Shown: positions 41,255-51,470, numbered from the stretch's first letter. The stretch: 64,000 bases of DNA from Pectobacterium sp. A5351 (GCF_028335745.1 NZ_CP116477.1:4154001-4218000); one strand, 5' to 3'. Program-made: numbers and translations. Notes: generated by a model not told the origin, from the letters alone.

Positions 41255-41440
41255 CCTCTCCCTATACCGCTCGATGGCATCATGTCACGCCCGTAAAAAC
41301 AGGACGATCGCGGCGATAAAAGGCTGCGAAGCGCTTCGCAATCTTCTTAGGTAAACAGTCGCGACAACCTTAAGATTCCTATCTGGCTGCAAGGTTATGG
41401 TAAAATGGCACATCTTCTGACTTTCAATCGGACCATGATG

Positions 41441-42682
41441 ATGACGGAATTTTCCAGCCTGAATGCACTCGTCGGCAAACGAATCGTGCTGGGTATCAGC
41501 GGCGGCATCGCCGCGTACAAGTGCCCGGAACTGGTACGGCGCCTGCGCGATGCCGGAGCCGACGTACGGGTTGTCATGACATCTGCCGCTAAAGCTTTCA
41601 TCACTCCGCTGACGCTACAAGCTGTCTCCGGTTATCCGGTATCAGACGACCTGCTTGACCCCGCGGCGGAAGCCTCAATGGGCCACATTGAACTGGGGAA
41701 ATGGGCTGATTTAGTCATTCTCGCTCCGGCCACCGCCGATCTGATCGCTCGCGTCGCAGCCGGTATGGCGAACGACCTGCTGACCACCCTTTGTCTGGCG
41801 ACCTCTGCCCCCATCGCCGTTGTCCCTGCGATGAATCAGCAGATGTACCGCGCAGAGCCCACGCAAGACAACCTGCGCACGCTGGCCGCTCGGGGTTTGC
41901 CGATCTGGGGACCGGATAGCGGTAGCCAGGCGTGTGGCGATGTTGGGCCAGGCCGTATGATCGACCCGCTGGAAGTTGTTGGGCTGGCGCAGCGTCATTT
42001 TTCTGCCATCAACGATCTGCAACATCTGAACATTCTGGTCACCGCCGGGCCGACGAGAGAAGCGCTGGACCCGGTTCGCTTTATCACCAATCACAGCTCC
42101 GGGAAAATGGGCTTTGCTATCGCGCAGGCCGCGGCAGCTCGTGGCGCGAAAGTCACACTGGTGAGCGGTCCGGTGTCACTCGCCACGCCGCAGGGCGTCA
42201 CACGTATTGATGTCGGCAGCGCGTTGGAGATGGAGCACGCGGTAATGGAACACGCGGCCCAGCAGCACATTGTGATCGGCTGCGCGGCGGTTGCTGACTA
42301 TCGCGCCAAACATATCGCCGATGAGAAGATTAAAAAACAGAACCAGCAGGGCGATGAAATGACTCTCACTCTGGTTAAAAATCCAGATATTATCGCCGGT
42401 GTCGCCGCCATGACGAAAAATCGTCCTTATGTTGTCGGGTTTGCTGCCGAAACCCAGAATGTGGAAGAATACGCCCGGCAAAAACTGGCGCGTAAAAAGC
42501 TGGACCTGATTTGCGCGAACAACGTCTCTCTTTCCGGGCATGGTTTTAACAGTGAAACCAATGCGTTACACCTTTTTTGGCAAGGAGGAGACGTACCGTT
42601 GCCACAGTGTGACAAACGTCTTCTTGGCCAAAAATTAATCGACGAGATTATCAGCCGTTATGATGAAAAAAATCGACGTTAA
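41441..42682 (+). CDS. coaBC: Bifunctional phosphopantothenoylcysteine decarboxylase/synthetase
   Basis: Two steps of CoA synthesis in one flavoprotein, about 413 aa. The N-terminal CoaC half has [18 protein letters not shown], the catalytic histidine in [19 protein letters not shown] and the active-site cysteine in [13 protein letters not shown]. The C-terminal CoaB half begins near [18 protein letters not shown] and includes the CTP-binding [10 protein letters not shown]. Three ATGs in a row occur at 41435-41441; I chose the last because of spacing to CGGA and because a -10-like TAAAAT lies at the earlier ATG (41405). It overlaps dut by 23 bases. Confidence 0.95.
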   Translation: MTEFSSLNALVGKRIVLGISGGIAAYKCPELVRRLRDAGADVRVVMTSAAKAFITPLTLQAVSGYPVSDDLLDPAAEASMGHIELGKWADLVILAPATADLIARVAAGMANDLLTTLCLATSAPIAVVPAMNQQMYRAEPTQDNLRTLAARGLPIWGPDSGSQACGDVGPGRMIDPLEVVGLAQRHFSAINDLQHLNILVTAGPTREALDPVRFITNHSSGKMGFAIAQAAAARGAKVTLVSGPVSLATPQGVTRIDVGSALEMEHAVMEHAAQQHIVIGCAAVADYRAKHIADEKIKKQNQQGDEMTLTLVKNPDIIAGVAAMTKNRPYVVGFAAETQNVEEYARQKLARKKLDLICANNVSLSGHGFNSETNALHLFWQGGDVPLPQCDKRLLGQKLIDEIISRYDEKNRR

Positions 42683-43118
42683 GATTGTTGACCCACGCGT
42701 TGGGCAGCAATTTCCGTTACCAACCTATGCGACACCGGGTTCTGCCGGGCTCGATCTGCGTGCCTGTCTGGATCAGGCGATTGAACTCAAAGCAGGGGAA
42801 ACTACGCTAATCCCAACCGGACTGGCGATTCACATTGCCGATACCGGACTCGCGGCGGTGATCCTTCCTCGTTCTGGGCTGGGCCACAAGCATGGCGTGG
42901 TACTGGGGAATCTGGTTGGGCTGATTGATTCGGACTATCAGGGGCAACTGATGGTGTCCGTCTGGAATCGTGGTCAACAAGCATTTACGGTTGAGCCTGG
43001 CGAGCGCATCGCGCAGATGGTCTTTGTGCCCGTCGTTCAGGCCGAATTTAATCTGGTCAACGATTTCGTCGGCAGCGAACGTGGAGAAGGCGGCTTCGGC
43101 CACTCCGGCCGTAGCTAA
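42660..43118 (+). CDS. dut: dUTP diphosphatase
   Basis: Hydrolyses dUTP to dUMP, preventing uracil entry into DNA and feeding thymidylate synthesis; 152 aa homotrimer. The five family motifs are visible: [41 protein letters not shown], and the C-terminal [11 protein letters not shown] that closes on the nucleotide. Start overlaps coa[17 protein letters not shown] as in E. coli. Confidence 0.98.
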   Translation: MMKKIDVKIVDPRVGQQFPLPTYATPGSAGLDLRACLDQAIELKAGETTLIPTGLAIHIADTGLAAVILPRSGLGHKHGVVLGNLVGLIDSDYQGQLMVSVWNRGQQAFTVEPGERIAQMVFVPVVQAEFNLVNDFVGSERGEGGFGHSGRS

Positions 43119-43247
43119 CGCGCTCCAGCCACCCCATAGTGTAAAAAATTCCTATAAGCCACAGCGCCTATCTATCCAAAAAGAAATGGCGACTGTGGCG
43201 CTACCGGGTGCTTGTCAGTCAAATATTTAGCAAGGGTCTTTTCAGAC

Positions 43248-43844
43248 ATGGCAGAAAAAGAAAGTACGAAAAGGAACCGCCGCGAGGAAATTTTGCAGGC
43301 GCTGGCACAGATGCTGGAATCCAGCGACGGCAGCCAACGCATCACCACGGCAAAACTGGCTGCGAACGTTGGCGTGTCCGAAGCGGCACTCTACCGGCAT
43401 TTCCCCAGTAAAACGCGGATGTTTGATAGCCTGATTGAATTTATTGAGGATAGCCTGACCACCCGCATTAACCTGATTCTGCAAGACGAAAAAGAAACGT
43501 TTAATCGTCTTCGTCTGATTTTGCTGCTTATTTTGGGGTTTGCGGAACGGAATCCGGGTCTGACTCGCATCATGACCGGCCACGCGCTGATGTTTGAACA
43601 GGACCGCTTGCAGGATCGCATCAACCAGTTGTTTGAGCGTATTGAATCGCAGCTACGTCAGGTGTTACGCGAGCATAAGCTGCGCGGCGGACAAGGTTTT
43701 CAGCATGACGAAACGCTGTTGGCCAGCCAGTTGCTGGCATTTTGTGAAGGGATGCTGTCGCGCTTTATTCGCTCTGAATTCCGCTATCGCCCGACGCAGG
43801 AATTCGACACCCGTTGGCCGCTGTTAGCCGCCCAACTGAACTAA
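43248..43844 (+). CDS. slmA: Nucleoid occlusion factor SlmA
   Basis: TetR-family DNA-binding protein of 198 aa that binds specific chromosomal sites and blocks FtsZ ring assembly over the nucleoid. The HTH segment is [29 protein letters not shown] ([20 protein letters not shown]) at about residues 32-52; the rest follows E. coli SlmA to the end WPLLAAQLN. The start [14 protein letters not shown] at 43248 is preferred to an upstream ATG for family length. It follows dut, as in E. coli, and converges on pyrE. Confidence 0.97.
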   Translation: MAEKESTKRNRREEILQALAQMLESSDGSQRITTAKLAANVGVSEAALYRHFPSKTRMFDSLIEFIEDSLTTRINLILQDEKETFNRLRLILLLILGFAERNPGLTRIMTGHALMFEQDRLQDRINQLFERIESQLRQVLREHKLRGGQGFQHDETLLASQLLAFCEGMLSRFIRSEFRYRPTQEFDTRWPLLAAQLN

Positions 43845-43855
43845 ACACCGCTTTT

Positions 43856-43880
43856 ACCCGCCAGACATCTCTGGCGGGTT
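43856..43880. terminator. Bidirectional terminator between slmA and pyrE
   Basis: ACCCGCCAG at 43856-43864 pairs with CTGGCGGGT at 43871-43879 between two convergent genes, with T-rich DNA before it on the plus strand. Confidence 0.75.
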
Positions 43881-43894
43881 CGTGACTCACAACG

Positions 43895-44536
43895 TTAAAT
43901 CCCGTACTGCTCACGATAGGCTTTCACCGCATCCAGATGCGCCGCCATATCCGGTTTTTCCGCCAGATAAGTAATCAAATCCTTCAGCGTAATAATCGAA
44001 ATCACCTTGCACTGATAGTCGCGTTCAACTTCCTGAATCGCGGATAAATCAGCACGACCGCGTTCCTGACGATCCAGCGCAATCATCACACCCGCCAGCG
44101 TCGCCCCATGTGCACTGATGATCGCCATAGACTCGCGAATCGCCGTTCCTGCCGTAATTACGTCATCCACCAGCATCACGCGGCCCTGTAATGGGCTGCC
44201 GACCAGACTACCGCCCTCGCCGTGATCTTTGGCTTCTTTGCGGTTAAAGCAGTATGGCAGGTCGCGATCGTGATGTTCTGCCAGCGCTACCGCAGCGGTG
44301 GTAGCAATCGGAATGCCTTTGTAAGCCGGCCCGAACAGCAGGTCGAACTCTACACCGGAATCAACCAGCGCTTCGGCATAAAAACGCCCCAGTAAGGCCA
44401 GATCGCGCCCGGTATTAAACAGCCCGGCATTGAAGAAATAGGGGCTGATGCGCCCGGATTTCAGGGTAAATTCGCCGAACTTCAATACCTGCTTGCTGAG
44501 TGCAAACTCAATAAACTGGCGCTGGTAGGCTTTCAT
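43895..44536 (-). CDS. pyrE: Orotate phosphoribosyltransferase
   Basis: Joins orotate to PRPP giving OMP in pyrimidine synthesis; 213 aa dimer. The PRPP loop [17 protein letters not shown] is clear, as are [17 protein letters not shown] and [17 protein letters not shown]. The start [13 protein letters not shown] at 44536 has GGAGATGCC upstream. A hairpin with T run separates it from rph, the known attenuator arrangement. Confidence 0.98.
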   Translation of the reverse strand: MKAYQRQFIEFALSKQVLKFGEFTLKSGRISPYFFNAGLFNTGRDLALLGRFYAEALVDSGVEFDLLFGPAYKGIPIATTAAVALAEHHDRDLPYCFNRKEAKDHGEGGSLVGSPLQGRVMLVDDVITAGTAIRESMAIISAHGATLAGVMIALDRQERGRADLSAIQEVERDYQCKVISIITLKDLITYLAEKPDMAAHLDAVKAYREQYGI

Positions 44537-44562
44537 TACGGCATCTCCTCGTCTTACGAATA

Positions 44563-44588
44563 TAAAAAAAGCGACCCATTGGTCGCTT
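44563..44588 (-). terminator. rph-pyrE intercistronic attenuator
   Basis: On the minus strand, AAGCGACC, loop AATG, GGTCGCTT (44588 down to 44569) followed by a run of T to about 44563. It lies directly after the rph stop and about 30 bases before pyrE. In E. coli this hairpin lets UTP level, through coupled translation of rph, set pyrE readthrough; conservation here implies the same control. Confidence 0.9.
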
Positions 44589-44594
44589 ATAAAA

Positions 44595-45311
44595 TCAATC
44601 AATTAAGGCCGCTTTCTGCGCCTGAACGATGGTCTCGATTCCCCCTCGGGCCAGAGCCAGTAGGGTGAGTAATTCTTCGTGGCTGAACGGCTCGCCTTCG
44701 GCAGTCCCCTGCACTTCAATCATGCGGCCATCTTCGGTCATCACCACATTCATGTCGGTTTCAGCGGCGGAATCTTCCACGTATTCCAGATCGCACAGCG
44801 CTTCGCCATTAACGATACCGACGGAAACCGCCGCGACCATACCTTTCATCGGGTTCTTCTTCAGCTTGCCGTTGGCAACCATTTGGTTCAGCGCATCGGC
44901 CAGCGCCACGCAGGCACCAGTGATAGACGCCGTACGCGTACCGCCGTCCGCCTGCAAGACGTCGCAGTCGAGCGTAATAGTGTATTCGCCGAGCACTTTC
45001 AGGTCGATTGCCGCACGCAGGGAGCGCGCAATCAGGCGCTGAATCTCCAGCGTGCGCCCGCCCTGTTTGCCTTTAGCGGCTTCGCGGGCGTTGCGGCTGT
45101 GCGTCGCACGCGGCAGCATGCCGTATTCGGCGGTGACCCATCCTTGCCCCTGGCCTTTCAGAAAGCGCGGGACACCCTCTTCTACCGTGGCATTGCATAA
45201 CACTTTGGTGTCGCCAAATTCGACCAAAACGGAACCTTCGGCGTGTTTCGTGTAATGACGGGTTAATTTGAGGGGGCGTACTTGCTGTGCACTTCGGCCT
45301 GTTGGGCGCAT
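44595..45311 (-). CDS. rph: Ribonuclease PH
   Basis: A phosphorolytic 3'-5' exoribonuclease that trims tRNA 3' ends; 238 aa. Family start [20 protein letters not shown], then [20 protein letters not shown] and the catalytic [19 protein letters not shown]. The frame is intact to the stop, unlike the frameshifted E. coli K-12 allele, so translation runs right up to the attenuator. Upstream is the inserted peptide-catabolism block rather than yicC. Confidence 0.98.
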   Translation of the reverse strand: MRPTGRSAQQVRPLKLTRHYTKHAEGSVLVEFGDTKVLCNATVEEGVPRFLKGQGQGWVTAEYGMLPRATHSRNAREAAKGKQGGRTLEIQRLIARSLRAAIDLKVLGEYTITLDCDVLQADGGTRTASITGACVALADALNQMVANGKLKKNPMKGMVAAVSVGIVNGEALCDLEYVEDSAAETDMNVVMTEDGRMIEVQGTAEGEPFSHEELLTLLALARGGIETIVQAQKAALID

Positions 45312-45406
45312 GGCTCATCTCCGGCGGGTCAATGAAAACTGGCGCGTATTATACACGAAATCCTGCGCGTTGCGGCAAAGCGCAACCAGAAAGCCATACC
45401 TTGAAC

Positions 45407-45435
45407 GTAGGGTATAACCTGAGGTTATACCCTAC
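45407..45435. repeat. Perfect 13-bp hairpin between rph and the dipeptide epimerase gene
   Basis: GTAGGGTATAACC at 45407-45419 and its exact complement at 45423-45435 with a 3-base loop. It sits about 80 bases before the epimerase gene in the divergent intergenic region. Lacking a T run, it is more likely an operator or a cruciform than a terminator. Confidence 0.6.
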
Positions 45436-45513
45436 TGATGAACAAGTATTCGTCAGTGATGATGCATCATGAAATAGTCCGTTCATCCCCTGAGCGTTGA
45501 TGAGAAAAAAATC

Positions 45514-46482
45514 ATGATGCGGCATATGCAAATTGAAACCGTCAATCTGCCACTAGCCCGTCCTATGGCGGCTGAGAACGGTACGCGTCGCGCGGTTACC
45601 GTTATCCGTGTCGCGCTAGAAGAAAAAGGATTTATTGGACAAGGTGAATGTACGCCTGTCGCCCATTATGGCGAGTCCGCCGACAGCGTATGTCGCCAGC
45701 TCTCAGCGATCCGTGAGGCAATAGAACACGGCCTGACCATCGAACAACTCCAGAAAGACTTAGCGCCAGGTGCGGCCAGAAATGCATTGGACTGCGCGCT
45801 GTGGCGACTCAACACCGCATTGGAAAAACAAACGCTGTGGCAGCGTCTTGGCATTTATCCCCCTACATCCGTGGTCTGTGCGCAAACGTTGGCGCTTGAT
45901 AGCGTGGAGAAAATGGCCGCCGCCGCATCCAATGCTGTTTCCCACGGCGCCCTGCTGCTGAAAATTAAACTGGATCGCGAACTGATTCTGGAGAAAGTCG
46001 CCGCCATTCGTGCCGCCGCGCCCAACGCCAAATTGATTATCGACGCAAGAGCAAGCTGGAGCGGACTGGATTTACATAGCCTGTCCACAGCCCTGCTGCC
46101 TTATCAGGTCGCCATGATCGAGCAACCGCTTCCTGTCGGTAAGGACGAAGATTTGCAGCGTTTTTCCCACCCGATTCCCATCTGTGCGGATGAAAGCTGC
46201 CGCCACAGCGGTGACATCGTCGGGTTACGCCGTCGTTACGACATGATCAACATCAAGCTGGACAAATGCGGCGGACTGACCGAAGCACTGGCAATGGTGC
46301 GTGAGGCTCACTTTCACGGACTGCGCATTATGGTCGGCTGCACGCTGGGCTCATCAATGGCGATGGAAGCCGCCCTGCCTGTCGCAGCCGATGCTGAACA
46401 TGTCGATCTCGACGGCCCTATTTGGCTGGCCGCTGACAGCTCGCCTTATCTGACCTATAACCTTGGCCGAATCTGGCTATGA
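45514..46482 (+). CDS. Dipeptide epimerase (L-Ala-D/L-Glu epimerase type, enolase superfamily)
   Basis: About 322 aa. Muconate-lactonizing subgroup of the enolase superfamily; E. coli YcjG and B. subtilis YkfB of this type epimerise L-Ala-D-Glu from murein peptide. The N-terminal capping domain (1-110) is followed by the barrel with acid/base lysines in LLKIKLD and INIKLDKCGG and metal ligands in IIDARASW, IEQPLP and CADESC. The start could be 45514 or 45526. It opens a transport and peptidase cluster. Substrate assignment rests on family and neighbours; other dipeptides are possible. Confidence 0.88.
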   Translation: MMRHMQIETVNLPLARPMAAENGTRRAVTVIRVALEEKGFIGQGECTPVAHYGESADSVCRQLSAIREAIEHGLTIEQLQKDLAPGAARNALDCALWRLNTALEKQTLWQRLGIYPPTSVVCAQTLALDSVEKMAAAASNAVSHGALLLKIKLDRELILEKVAAIRAAAPNAKLIIDARASWSGLDLHSLSTALLPYQVAMIEQPLPVGKDEDLQRFSHPIPICADESCRHSGDIVGLRRRYDMINIKLDKCGGLTEALAMVREAHFHGLRIMVGCTLGSSMAMEAALPVAADAEHVDLDGPIWLAADSSPYLTYNLGRIWL

Positions 46483-46530
46483 CGCAATTAACAATTGACG
46501 TAATTAACTACACCATCAACCGGAGTGACC

Positions 46531-48402
46531 ATGACGGATATCATGCACGCGGGTGCCGCCACAGCACCCGGTAACGCCCCCAGACCTGTACTGGAAATCG
46601 ACGATCTGAGCGTCAGCTTTAGTGGCCGTTCCGGCACGCATCAGGCGCTAAAAGGCATTTCCTTTACCGTGAATAAAGGGGAAGTCGTCGCCGTGGTCGG
46701 CGAAAGTGGTTCAGGCAAGTCCGTGACGTCACTCACCGTGATGGGGCTGCTGGCGGACTCTGCCAACATCGAACGCGGCGCACTCCGTTTTACCGCACGC
46801 GACGGTCAGCAGCATGACCTGTTGAGCATGAAAGCGGAAGCACGCCGCAAGCTGCGCGGCCGCGATCTCGCCATGATTTTTCAGGAACCGATGACCTCGC
46901 TCAATCCGGTGCTGAAAGTTGGCGACCAGCTCACCGAAGCGCTGCTTGACCATAAGCTCTGCGATGCCGCCAGCGCGGACCAGAAAGCCCGTGAACTGCT
47001 GCACAAGGTGCGCATCGCGGACGTCGATCGCGTGATGAAAAGCTACCCACACTCGCTGTCCGGTGGGATGCGCCAGCGTGTGATGATCGCACAGGCGCTG
47101 GCCTGCGATCCGCAACTGCTCATTGCCGATGAACCGACCACCGCGCTGGATGTCACCGTGCAGGCGCGCATTCTGCAAATCCTGCGTGACCTGCAACAAC
47201 AGAGCGACATGGCGGTGCTGTTTATTACGCACGATATGGGCGTGGTGGCGGAAATCGCCGATCGTGTGGTGGTGATGTATCGCGGCGAGATCGTGGAACA
47301 AGGTTCCGTCGAGCAGATTTTCGCTGCACCACAACACCCGTATACCCAATCACTGCTAGCCGCCGTACCGAAACTGGGCGACATGCGCGATAGCCTCTGG
47401 CCGAAGCGTTTTCCTTTATTGGGGCAGGCTGCCGACCCGGAAAATAGTGAACAAGTCACCGCGCGCTATGATGCCGAACCGCTGTTGGATATTCGCGGGC
47501 TGCGGGTGTATTACCCCATGCGCAGCGGGATTTTATCCACCGTAACCCACCATGTTCATGCGGTCGAGCAAATCGATTTCAACGTCTGGCCGGGCGAAAC
47601 GCTGGCTATCGTCGGGGAAAGTGGCTGCGGCAAGTCCACCACCGGGCGCGCCCTTCTGCGTCTGGTACAAAGCGAAGCTGAGAGCATCCATTTTCAGGGC
47701 AACGAAATTTCCCAGATGAAAGAGCGTGATTTCCAGCCGCTGCGTCGGGAAATGCAGATGGTGTTCCAGGATCCGTATGCCTCACTCAACCCACGCCTGA
47801 CGGTCGGCTTCACCATCGCCGAACCGCTGCTGCTGCACGGGCTGGTGAAATCGCTGGAAGAAGCGACGCCACAGGTACAAGCGCTGTTGAAAAGCGTTGG
47901 TTTGCTGCCTGAGCACGCGCGCCGTTATCCACACGAATTTTCCGGCGGGCAGCGTCAACGCATCGCGATTGCCCGTGCGATGGCGCTACAACCGCAGGTC
48001 ATCATTGCTGATGAAGCCGTGTCGGCGCTTGATGTGTCCATTCAGGCGCAGGTCGTCAACCTGATGATGGACCTCCAAAAGAAAACCGGCGTGTCGTGGA
48101 TTTTCATCTCGCACGATATGGCCGTTGTCGAGCGTATCGCCAACCGCGTCGCGGTGATGTACCTCGGCCAGATTGTGGAGATCGGCCCGCGCCAGTCGGT
48201 GTTTAACGACCCGCAACACCCGTATACCCGCCGCCTGTTGGCCTCGGTTCCCATTGCCGACCCAACGCGTCGCGGCACACGCCAGTTTGACGACAGTGAA
48301 ATCCCCTCTCCTTTGCGTAAAGCAGGTGAGGCCGTCGCCAAAACGCGCTACCGAGAGGTCGCGCCGCAGCACTGGGTTGCCGACAACGAATCGGCAGCCT
48401 GA
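46531..48402 (+). CDS. Peptide ABC transporter, double ATP-binding protein (GsiA-like)
   Basis: About 623 aa with two fused ATPase domains, as in E. coli GsiA. Domain 1 (about 20-300) has Walker A GESGSGKS and signature LSGGMRQR; domain 2 (about 320-610) has Walker A GESGCGKS and signature FSGGQRQR, each followed by a Walker B (LLIADEPTTALD, VIIADEAVSALD). The C-terminal oligopeptide-transporter extension follows each domain. CGGAGTG lies just before the ATG at 46531. Energises the importer formed by the two permease genes further on; substrate unknown, probably short peptides. Confidence 0.92.
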   Translation: MTDIMHAGAATAPGNAPRPVLEIDDLSVSFSGRSGTHQALKGISFTVNKGEVVAVVGESGSGKSVTSLTVMGLLADSANIERGALRFTARDGQQHDLLSMKAEARRKLRGRDLAMIFQEPMTSLNPVLKVGDQLTEALLDHKLCDAASADQKARELLHKVRIADVDRVMKSYPHSLSGGMRQRVMIAQALACDPQLLIADEPTTALDVTVQARILQILRDLQQQSDMAVLFITHDMGVVAEIADRVVVMYRGEIVEQGSVEQIFAAPQHPYTQSLLAAVPKLGDMRDSLWPKRFPLLGQAADPENSEQVTARYDAEPLLDIRGLRVYYPMRSGILSTVTHHVHAVEQIDFNVWPGETLAIVGESGCGKSTTGRALLRLVQSEAESIHFQGNEISQMKERDFQPLRREMQMVFQDPYASLNPRLTVGFTIAEPLLLHGLVKSLEEATPQVQALLKSVGLLPEHARRYPHEFSGGQRQRIAIARAMALQPQVIIADEAVSALDVSIQAQVVNLMMDLQKKTGVSWIFISHDMAVVERIANRVAVMYLGQIVEIGPRQSVFNDPQHPYTRRLLASVPIADPTRRGTRQFDDSEIPSPLRKAGEAVAKTRYREVAPQHWVADNESAA

Positions 48403-48503
48403 AACACGACGTCATGACAAGAAAATAGCCACAAAAAATAGCCATAAAACACAACGTTTTTATAAAACACAACACACGTTCATTGCTGACCAGGAGAGAA
48501 ACC

Positions 48504-50045
48504 ATGAAGCCATTCGTTCGTCGCTCTGCCGTTGCCCTCGGGCTCTCACTGTGTCTGGCGGCTGTTGCCCAGGCGCAAGACCTTCGTATTTCCATCTATG
48601 CCGATATCACCGGGCTCGACCCGCACGACACCTCGGACACGCTGAGCTACTCCATTCAGAGCGGCATCTTCGAGCGTCTGTTCCAGTTCGATAATAAAAT
48701 GAAGCTGGTGCCACGTCTGGCGACGGGCTATACCAGCAACGACACGGCGACTGAATTCGTCGTTACCCTGCGCGAAGGCATCACCTTCCAGGACGGCGCG
48801 CCGTTCAACGCCGATGCCGTTAAAGCCAACCTTGATCGTCTTGCCGATCAGAGCAAAGGCCTGAAGCGCAACAGCCTGTTTAACATGGTGCAGAGCGTCA
48901 CCGTGCTGTCGCCAACGCAGGTCAAAATCGAGCTGAACAAATCTTTCGGTGCCTTTGTGAACACCCTGGCGCACCCATCCGCCGTCATGCATAGCCCGGA
49001 AGCACTCAAGAAATACCCAGATGAAGCACAACTGCGCGTGCACCCGGTCGGTACGGGGCCGTTCAAATTCACCGAATGGCAGCAGGGTAAAGACGTGAAG
49101 CTGGTGAAATTCGACAACTACTGGCAGAAAGGCTGGCCGAAAGTCGACAGCGTGACCTTCTACCCGACGCCGGAAGATTCCACCCGCGTGGCATCCCTGA
49201 AATCCGGCCAGGTCGATGCCGTGTATCCGCTGCCTTCCGACCTGATTGCGACCGTACAAAGCGACAGCAAGCTGGCGATTCAGCGCGACGCGAGTATTTA
49301 TCAATTCTGGCTGGCGATGAACAACCTGCGCCCGCCGCTTAACGATATCCGCGTGCGTCAGGCGCTCAACTACGCCATCAACCGCGACATCTGGTTAAAA
49401 GTCGGCTTCGCTGGCATGGGTGTTCCTGCTACCTCTGCAATGGCGCCGGACGTCCAGTTCTTCGCACGCCAAAGCTTACCGAACTACACCTACAACCCAG
49501 AAAAAGCCAAAGCGCTGCTGAAAGAAGCGGGCTACGCCAACGGCCTGAGCCTGAAACTGTGGACAACGAACCGCACCGACTACATCCGTAGCGCACAGTT
49601 CTTCAAACAGCAGCTAGAGCAGGTTGGCGTCAAAGTTACCGTCACGCCGATGGATTCAGGGATGCGCAACGCCAAACTGTTTGGCGTAAAAGATCCGAAA
49701 GATGCCGAATTTGACCTGTTCTACAACGGCTGGTCTCCGTCTACCGGTGATGCCGACTGGGCGCTGCGTCCGCTGTTCGCCACCGAGTCCTGGGTTCCCG
49801 TTGCGTATAACGTCTCTTACTACAGCAACCCGGTAGCAGATAAAGCGATCACCGCCGGTCTGGCTACCGCCGACGCCGACAAACGTGCCGCCGCTTATGC
49901 CGACGCACAGCGTCAGATTTGGCAGGATGCGCCAGTGGTCTTCCTGGGTACACCGGACAACATCGTCGGTAAAACCAAGAACCTCGATGGCGTGTACATG
50001 CTGGCAGATGGCTCGCTGATCTTCGATCAGGCTGAATTTAAGTAA
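48504..50045 (+). CDS. Peptide ABC transporter, periplasmic substrate-binding protein (GsiB/DppA family)
   Basis: 513 aa family 5 solute-binding protein. A signal peptide MKPFVRRSAVALGLSLCLAA ends at AQA; the mature protein opens QDLRISIYADITGLDPHDTSD. The family signature region VKANLDRLADQSKGLKRN and the later YNPEKAKALLKEAGYANG are clear. AGGAGAGAAACC lies just before the start. Captures peptides in the periplasm for the importer. An insertion sequence follows it immediately, separating it from the permeases. Confidence 0.92.
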   Translation: MKPFVRRSAVALGLSLCLAAVAQAQDLRISIYADITGLDPHDTSDTLSYSIQSGIFERLFQFDNKMKLVPRLATGYTSNDTATEFVVTLREGITFQDGAPFNADAVKANLDRLADQSKGLKRNSLFNMVQSVTVLSPTQVKIELNKSFGAFVNTLAHPSAVMHSPEALKKYPDEAQLRVHPVGTGPFKFTEWQQGKDVKLVKFDNYWQKGWPKVDSVTFYPTPEDSTRVASLKSGQVDAVYPLPSDLIATVQSDSKLAIQRDASIYQFWLAMNNLRPPLNDIRVRQALNYAINRDIWLKVGFAGMGVPATSAMAPDVQFFARQSLPNYTYNPEKAKALLKEAGYANGLSLKLWTTNRTDYIRSAQFFKQQLEQVGVKVTVTPMDSGMRNAKLFGVKDPKDAEFDLFYNGWSPSTGDADWALRPLFATESWVPVAYNVSYYSNPVADKAITAGLATADADKRAAAYADAQRQIWQDAPVVFLGTPDNIVGKTKNLDGVYMLADGSLIFDQAEFK

Positions 50046-50063
50046 TCGGTCAGGGAGAATGAG

Positions 50064-50093
50064 ATGAACGCATCCCAACTATTTGACGAGTAG
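50064..50093 (+). pseudogene. Severed 5' end of the permease gene (start codon and ribosome binding site)
   Basis: AGGGAGA five bases before ATG at 50064 begins a frame MNASQLFDE that stops at 50093 inside the insertion sequence. Removing the IS by joining the shared GAACGC would read ATG AAC GCC ATG TTT GCT, in frame with the permease gene at 51494. So this is probably the original translation start of that gene (inference). Confidence 0.5.
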
Positions 50094-50114
50094 CACAGAG
50101 GCTGAAAGGCGGGG

Positions 50115-50191
50115 TGTGGAGCCTCGCAGATTTCCGGCATCATCGTACCTATAACGGGATACTCATCGTTCCCCTGACTGGAGACTCCACA
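50115..50191 (+). promoter_or_regulatory. Inverted repeat next to the transposase start
   Basis: TGTGGAG at 50115-50121 pairs with CTCCACA at 50185-50191; the transposase ATG begins at 50193 and its GGAG site at 50180-50183 lies at the stem base. The fold could limit transposase translation. Confidence 0.4.
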
Positions 50192-50192
50192 C

Positions 50193-51215
50193 ATGAATAA
50201 CTATACCCCTGTTGGCGTTGATATCGCAAAACACCTGATTCAGGTTCACTGCATCGACAAACATAGCGGCGAAGTGGTGGATAAACAGCTGAGACGTCAG
50301 GATGTTCTGACCTTCTTCAGCAACCGTGAGCCCTGCCTGATTGGTATGGAAGCCTGTGGTGGCTCTCAGCACTGGGCCCGGGAGTTGAAAAAACTCGGTC
50401 ATCAGGTTCGCCTGCTTCAGGCGAAATTCGTCAAAGCGTTCCTTATGGGCAACAAGAACGACGTCATGGACTCCCGCGCCATATGGATGGCGGTCCAGCA
50501 ACCGGGACGGGGGATAGCCGTAAAGAGCGAAGAGCAGCAGGCCGTTCTGGCACTGCATCGCATGCGCCGCCAGTGGGTGAAGTTCCGCACCGCGCAGACC
50601 AATGCCCTGCATGGCTTACTGCTCGAATTTGGTGAAACAGTACGCAAAGGACGTACCGCGCTGGACAAAGCTCTGCCCGTGGCGCTGGAGAGGCTGAAAA
50701 ACCGCCTGCCGCTGTTCCTCATCGCCCAGATTGAAGAGCAGCACCGTCGGTTGAGTGAGCTGGATGCTCAGATTAACGGCATGGAGCAACAACTGATGGC
50801 GCTGGCGAAACAGAACGAGACCTGCCGACGGCTGATGGCTATACCCGGCGTAGGGCCACTGATAGCCACGGCGGCGGTGGCTACGATGGGCGAGGCTCAT
50901 GCGTTCCGGTCGGGACGGGAGTTCGCGGCCTATGTCGGACTCGTCCCGAAACAGACCGGCACTGGCGGCAAGGTTCGCCTGCTGGGGATAAGCAAACGCG
51001 GTGACACCTACCTGCGTACGCTGTTTATCCACGGGGCACGGGCGGCATCGTTGCTAAGTAAGGAGCCTGGGCCGTGGATAACAGAGCTGAAGAAACGCAG
51101 ACCGACCAGCGTGGCGGTGGTGGCGATGGCCAACAAACTGGCGCGCACGGTGTGGGCGGTGGCGGCGCACGAACGGGAGTACCGGAAAGATTACGTCAGC
51201 ATCAGGCCGTATTAA
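50193..51215 (+). CDS. IS110/IS1111 family transposase (DEDD recombinase)
   Basis: 340 aa. N-terminal RuvC-like DEDD domain: VGVDIAKHLIQVHCID with the first aspartate, LIGMEACGGSQHWAREL with the glutamate, and NKNDVMDSRAIW with later aspartates. A helical linker follows (about 125-210), then the C-terminal Transposase_20 domain with MAIPGVGPLIATAAVA and the serine-containing FRSGREFAAYVGLVPKQTGTGG. The frame is complete and undamaged, so the element is probably still active. It acts with a guide RNA in characterised members of the family. Confidence 0.95.
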   Translation: MNNYTPVGVDIAKHLIQVHCIDKHSGEVVDKQLRRQDVLTFFSNREPCLIGMEACGGSQHWARELKKLGHQVRLLQAKFVKAFLMGNKNDVMDSRAIWMAVQQPGRGIAVKSEEQQAVLALHRMRRQWVKFRTAQTNALHGLLLEFGETVRKGRTALDKALPVALERLKNRLPLFLIAQIEEQHRRLSELDAQINGMEQQLMALAKQNETCRRLMAIPGVGPLIATAAVATMGEAHAFRSGREFAAYVGLVPKQTGTGGKVRLLGISKRGDTYLRTLFIHGARAASLLSKEPGPWITELKKRRPTSVAVVAMANKLARTVWAVAAHEREYRKDYVSIRPY

Positions 51216-51470
51216 CAGTGGATGCTGAAAACCATTAACCCTTAACAAAAGGATGAATGCGGAAAGGTTGCGAGGGCAGCCAGCGTGATGACGACGACAG
51301 GTAAGACCGGGACTTGCTAAACCTGAATGGCGTGTCGGGCATAAAGCCCGCCAGGAGAATAAGGAGCAAGTCGGCGAATCTCATCGAGGCCCGCGGCACA
51401 GGCTGCAACAAGGCCGGATATAGAGCTGCGACCTATCCGTCAACGTCAACACAACGGAAGCCTTGCAAAC
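51216..51470 (+). ncRNA. Candidate guide (seek/bridge) RNA region of the IS
   Basis: 255 bases without an ORF at the 3' end of the element. They hold a strong nested fold: GACTTGCT (51311-51318) with AGCAAGTC (51365-51372), CCTG (51322-51325) with CAGG (51352-51355), and CGGGC (51336-51340) with GCCCG (51346-51350). IS1111 elements encode their target-guiding RNA in this 3' region. Position and structure fit; expression and RNA ends are not shown by sequence alone. Confidence 0.6.

Noticed and set aside
48546..49304. 252-codon open frame antisense to the peptide-binding protein gene
   Set aside because: Covers a conserved gene on the other strand; no motif or start signal.
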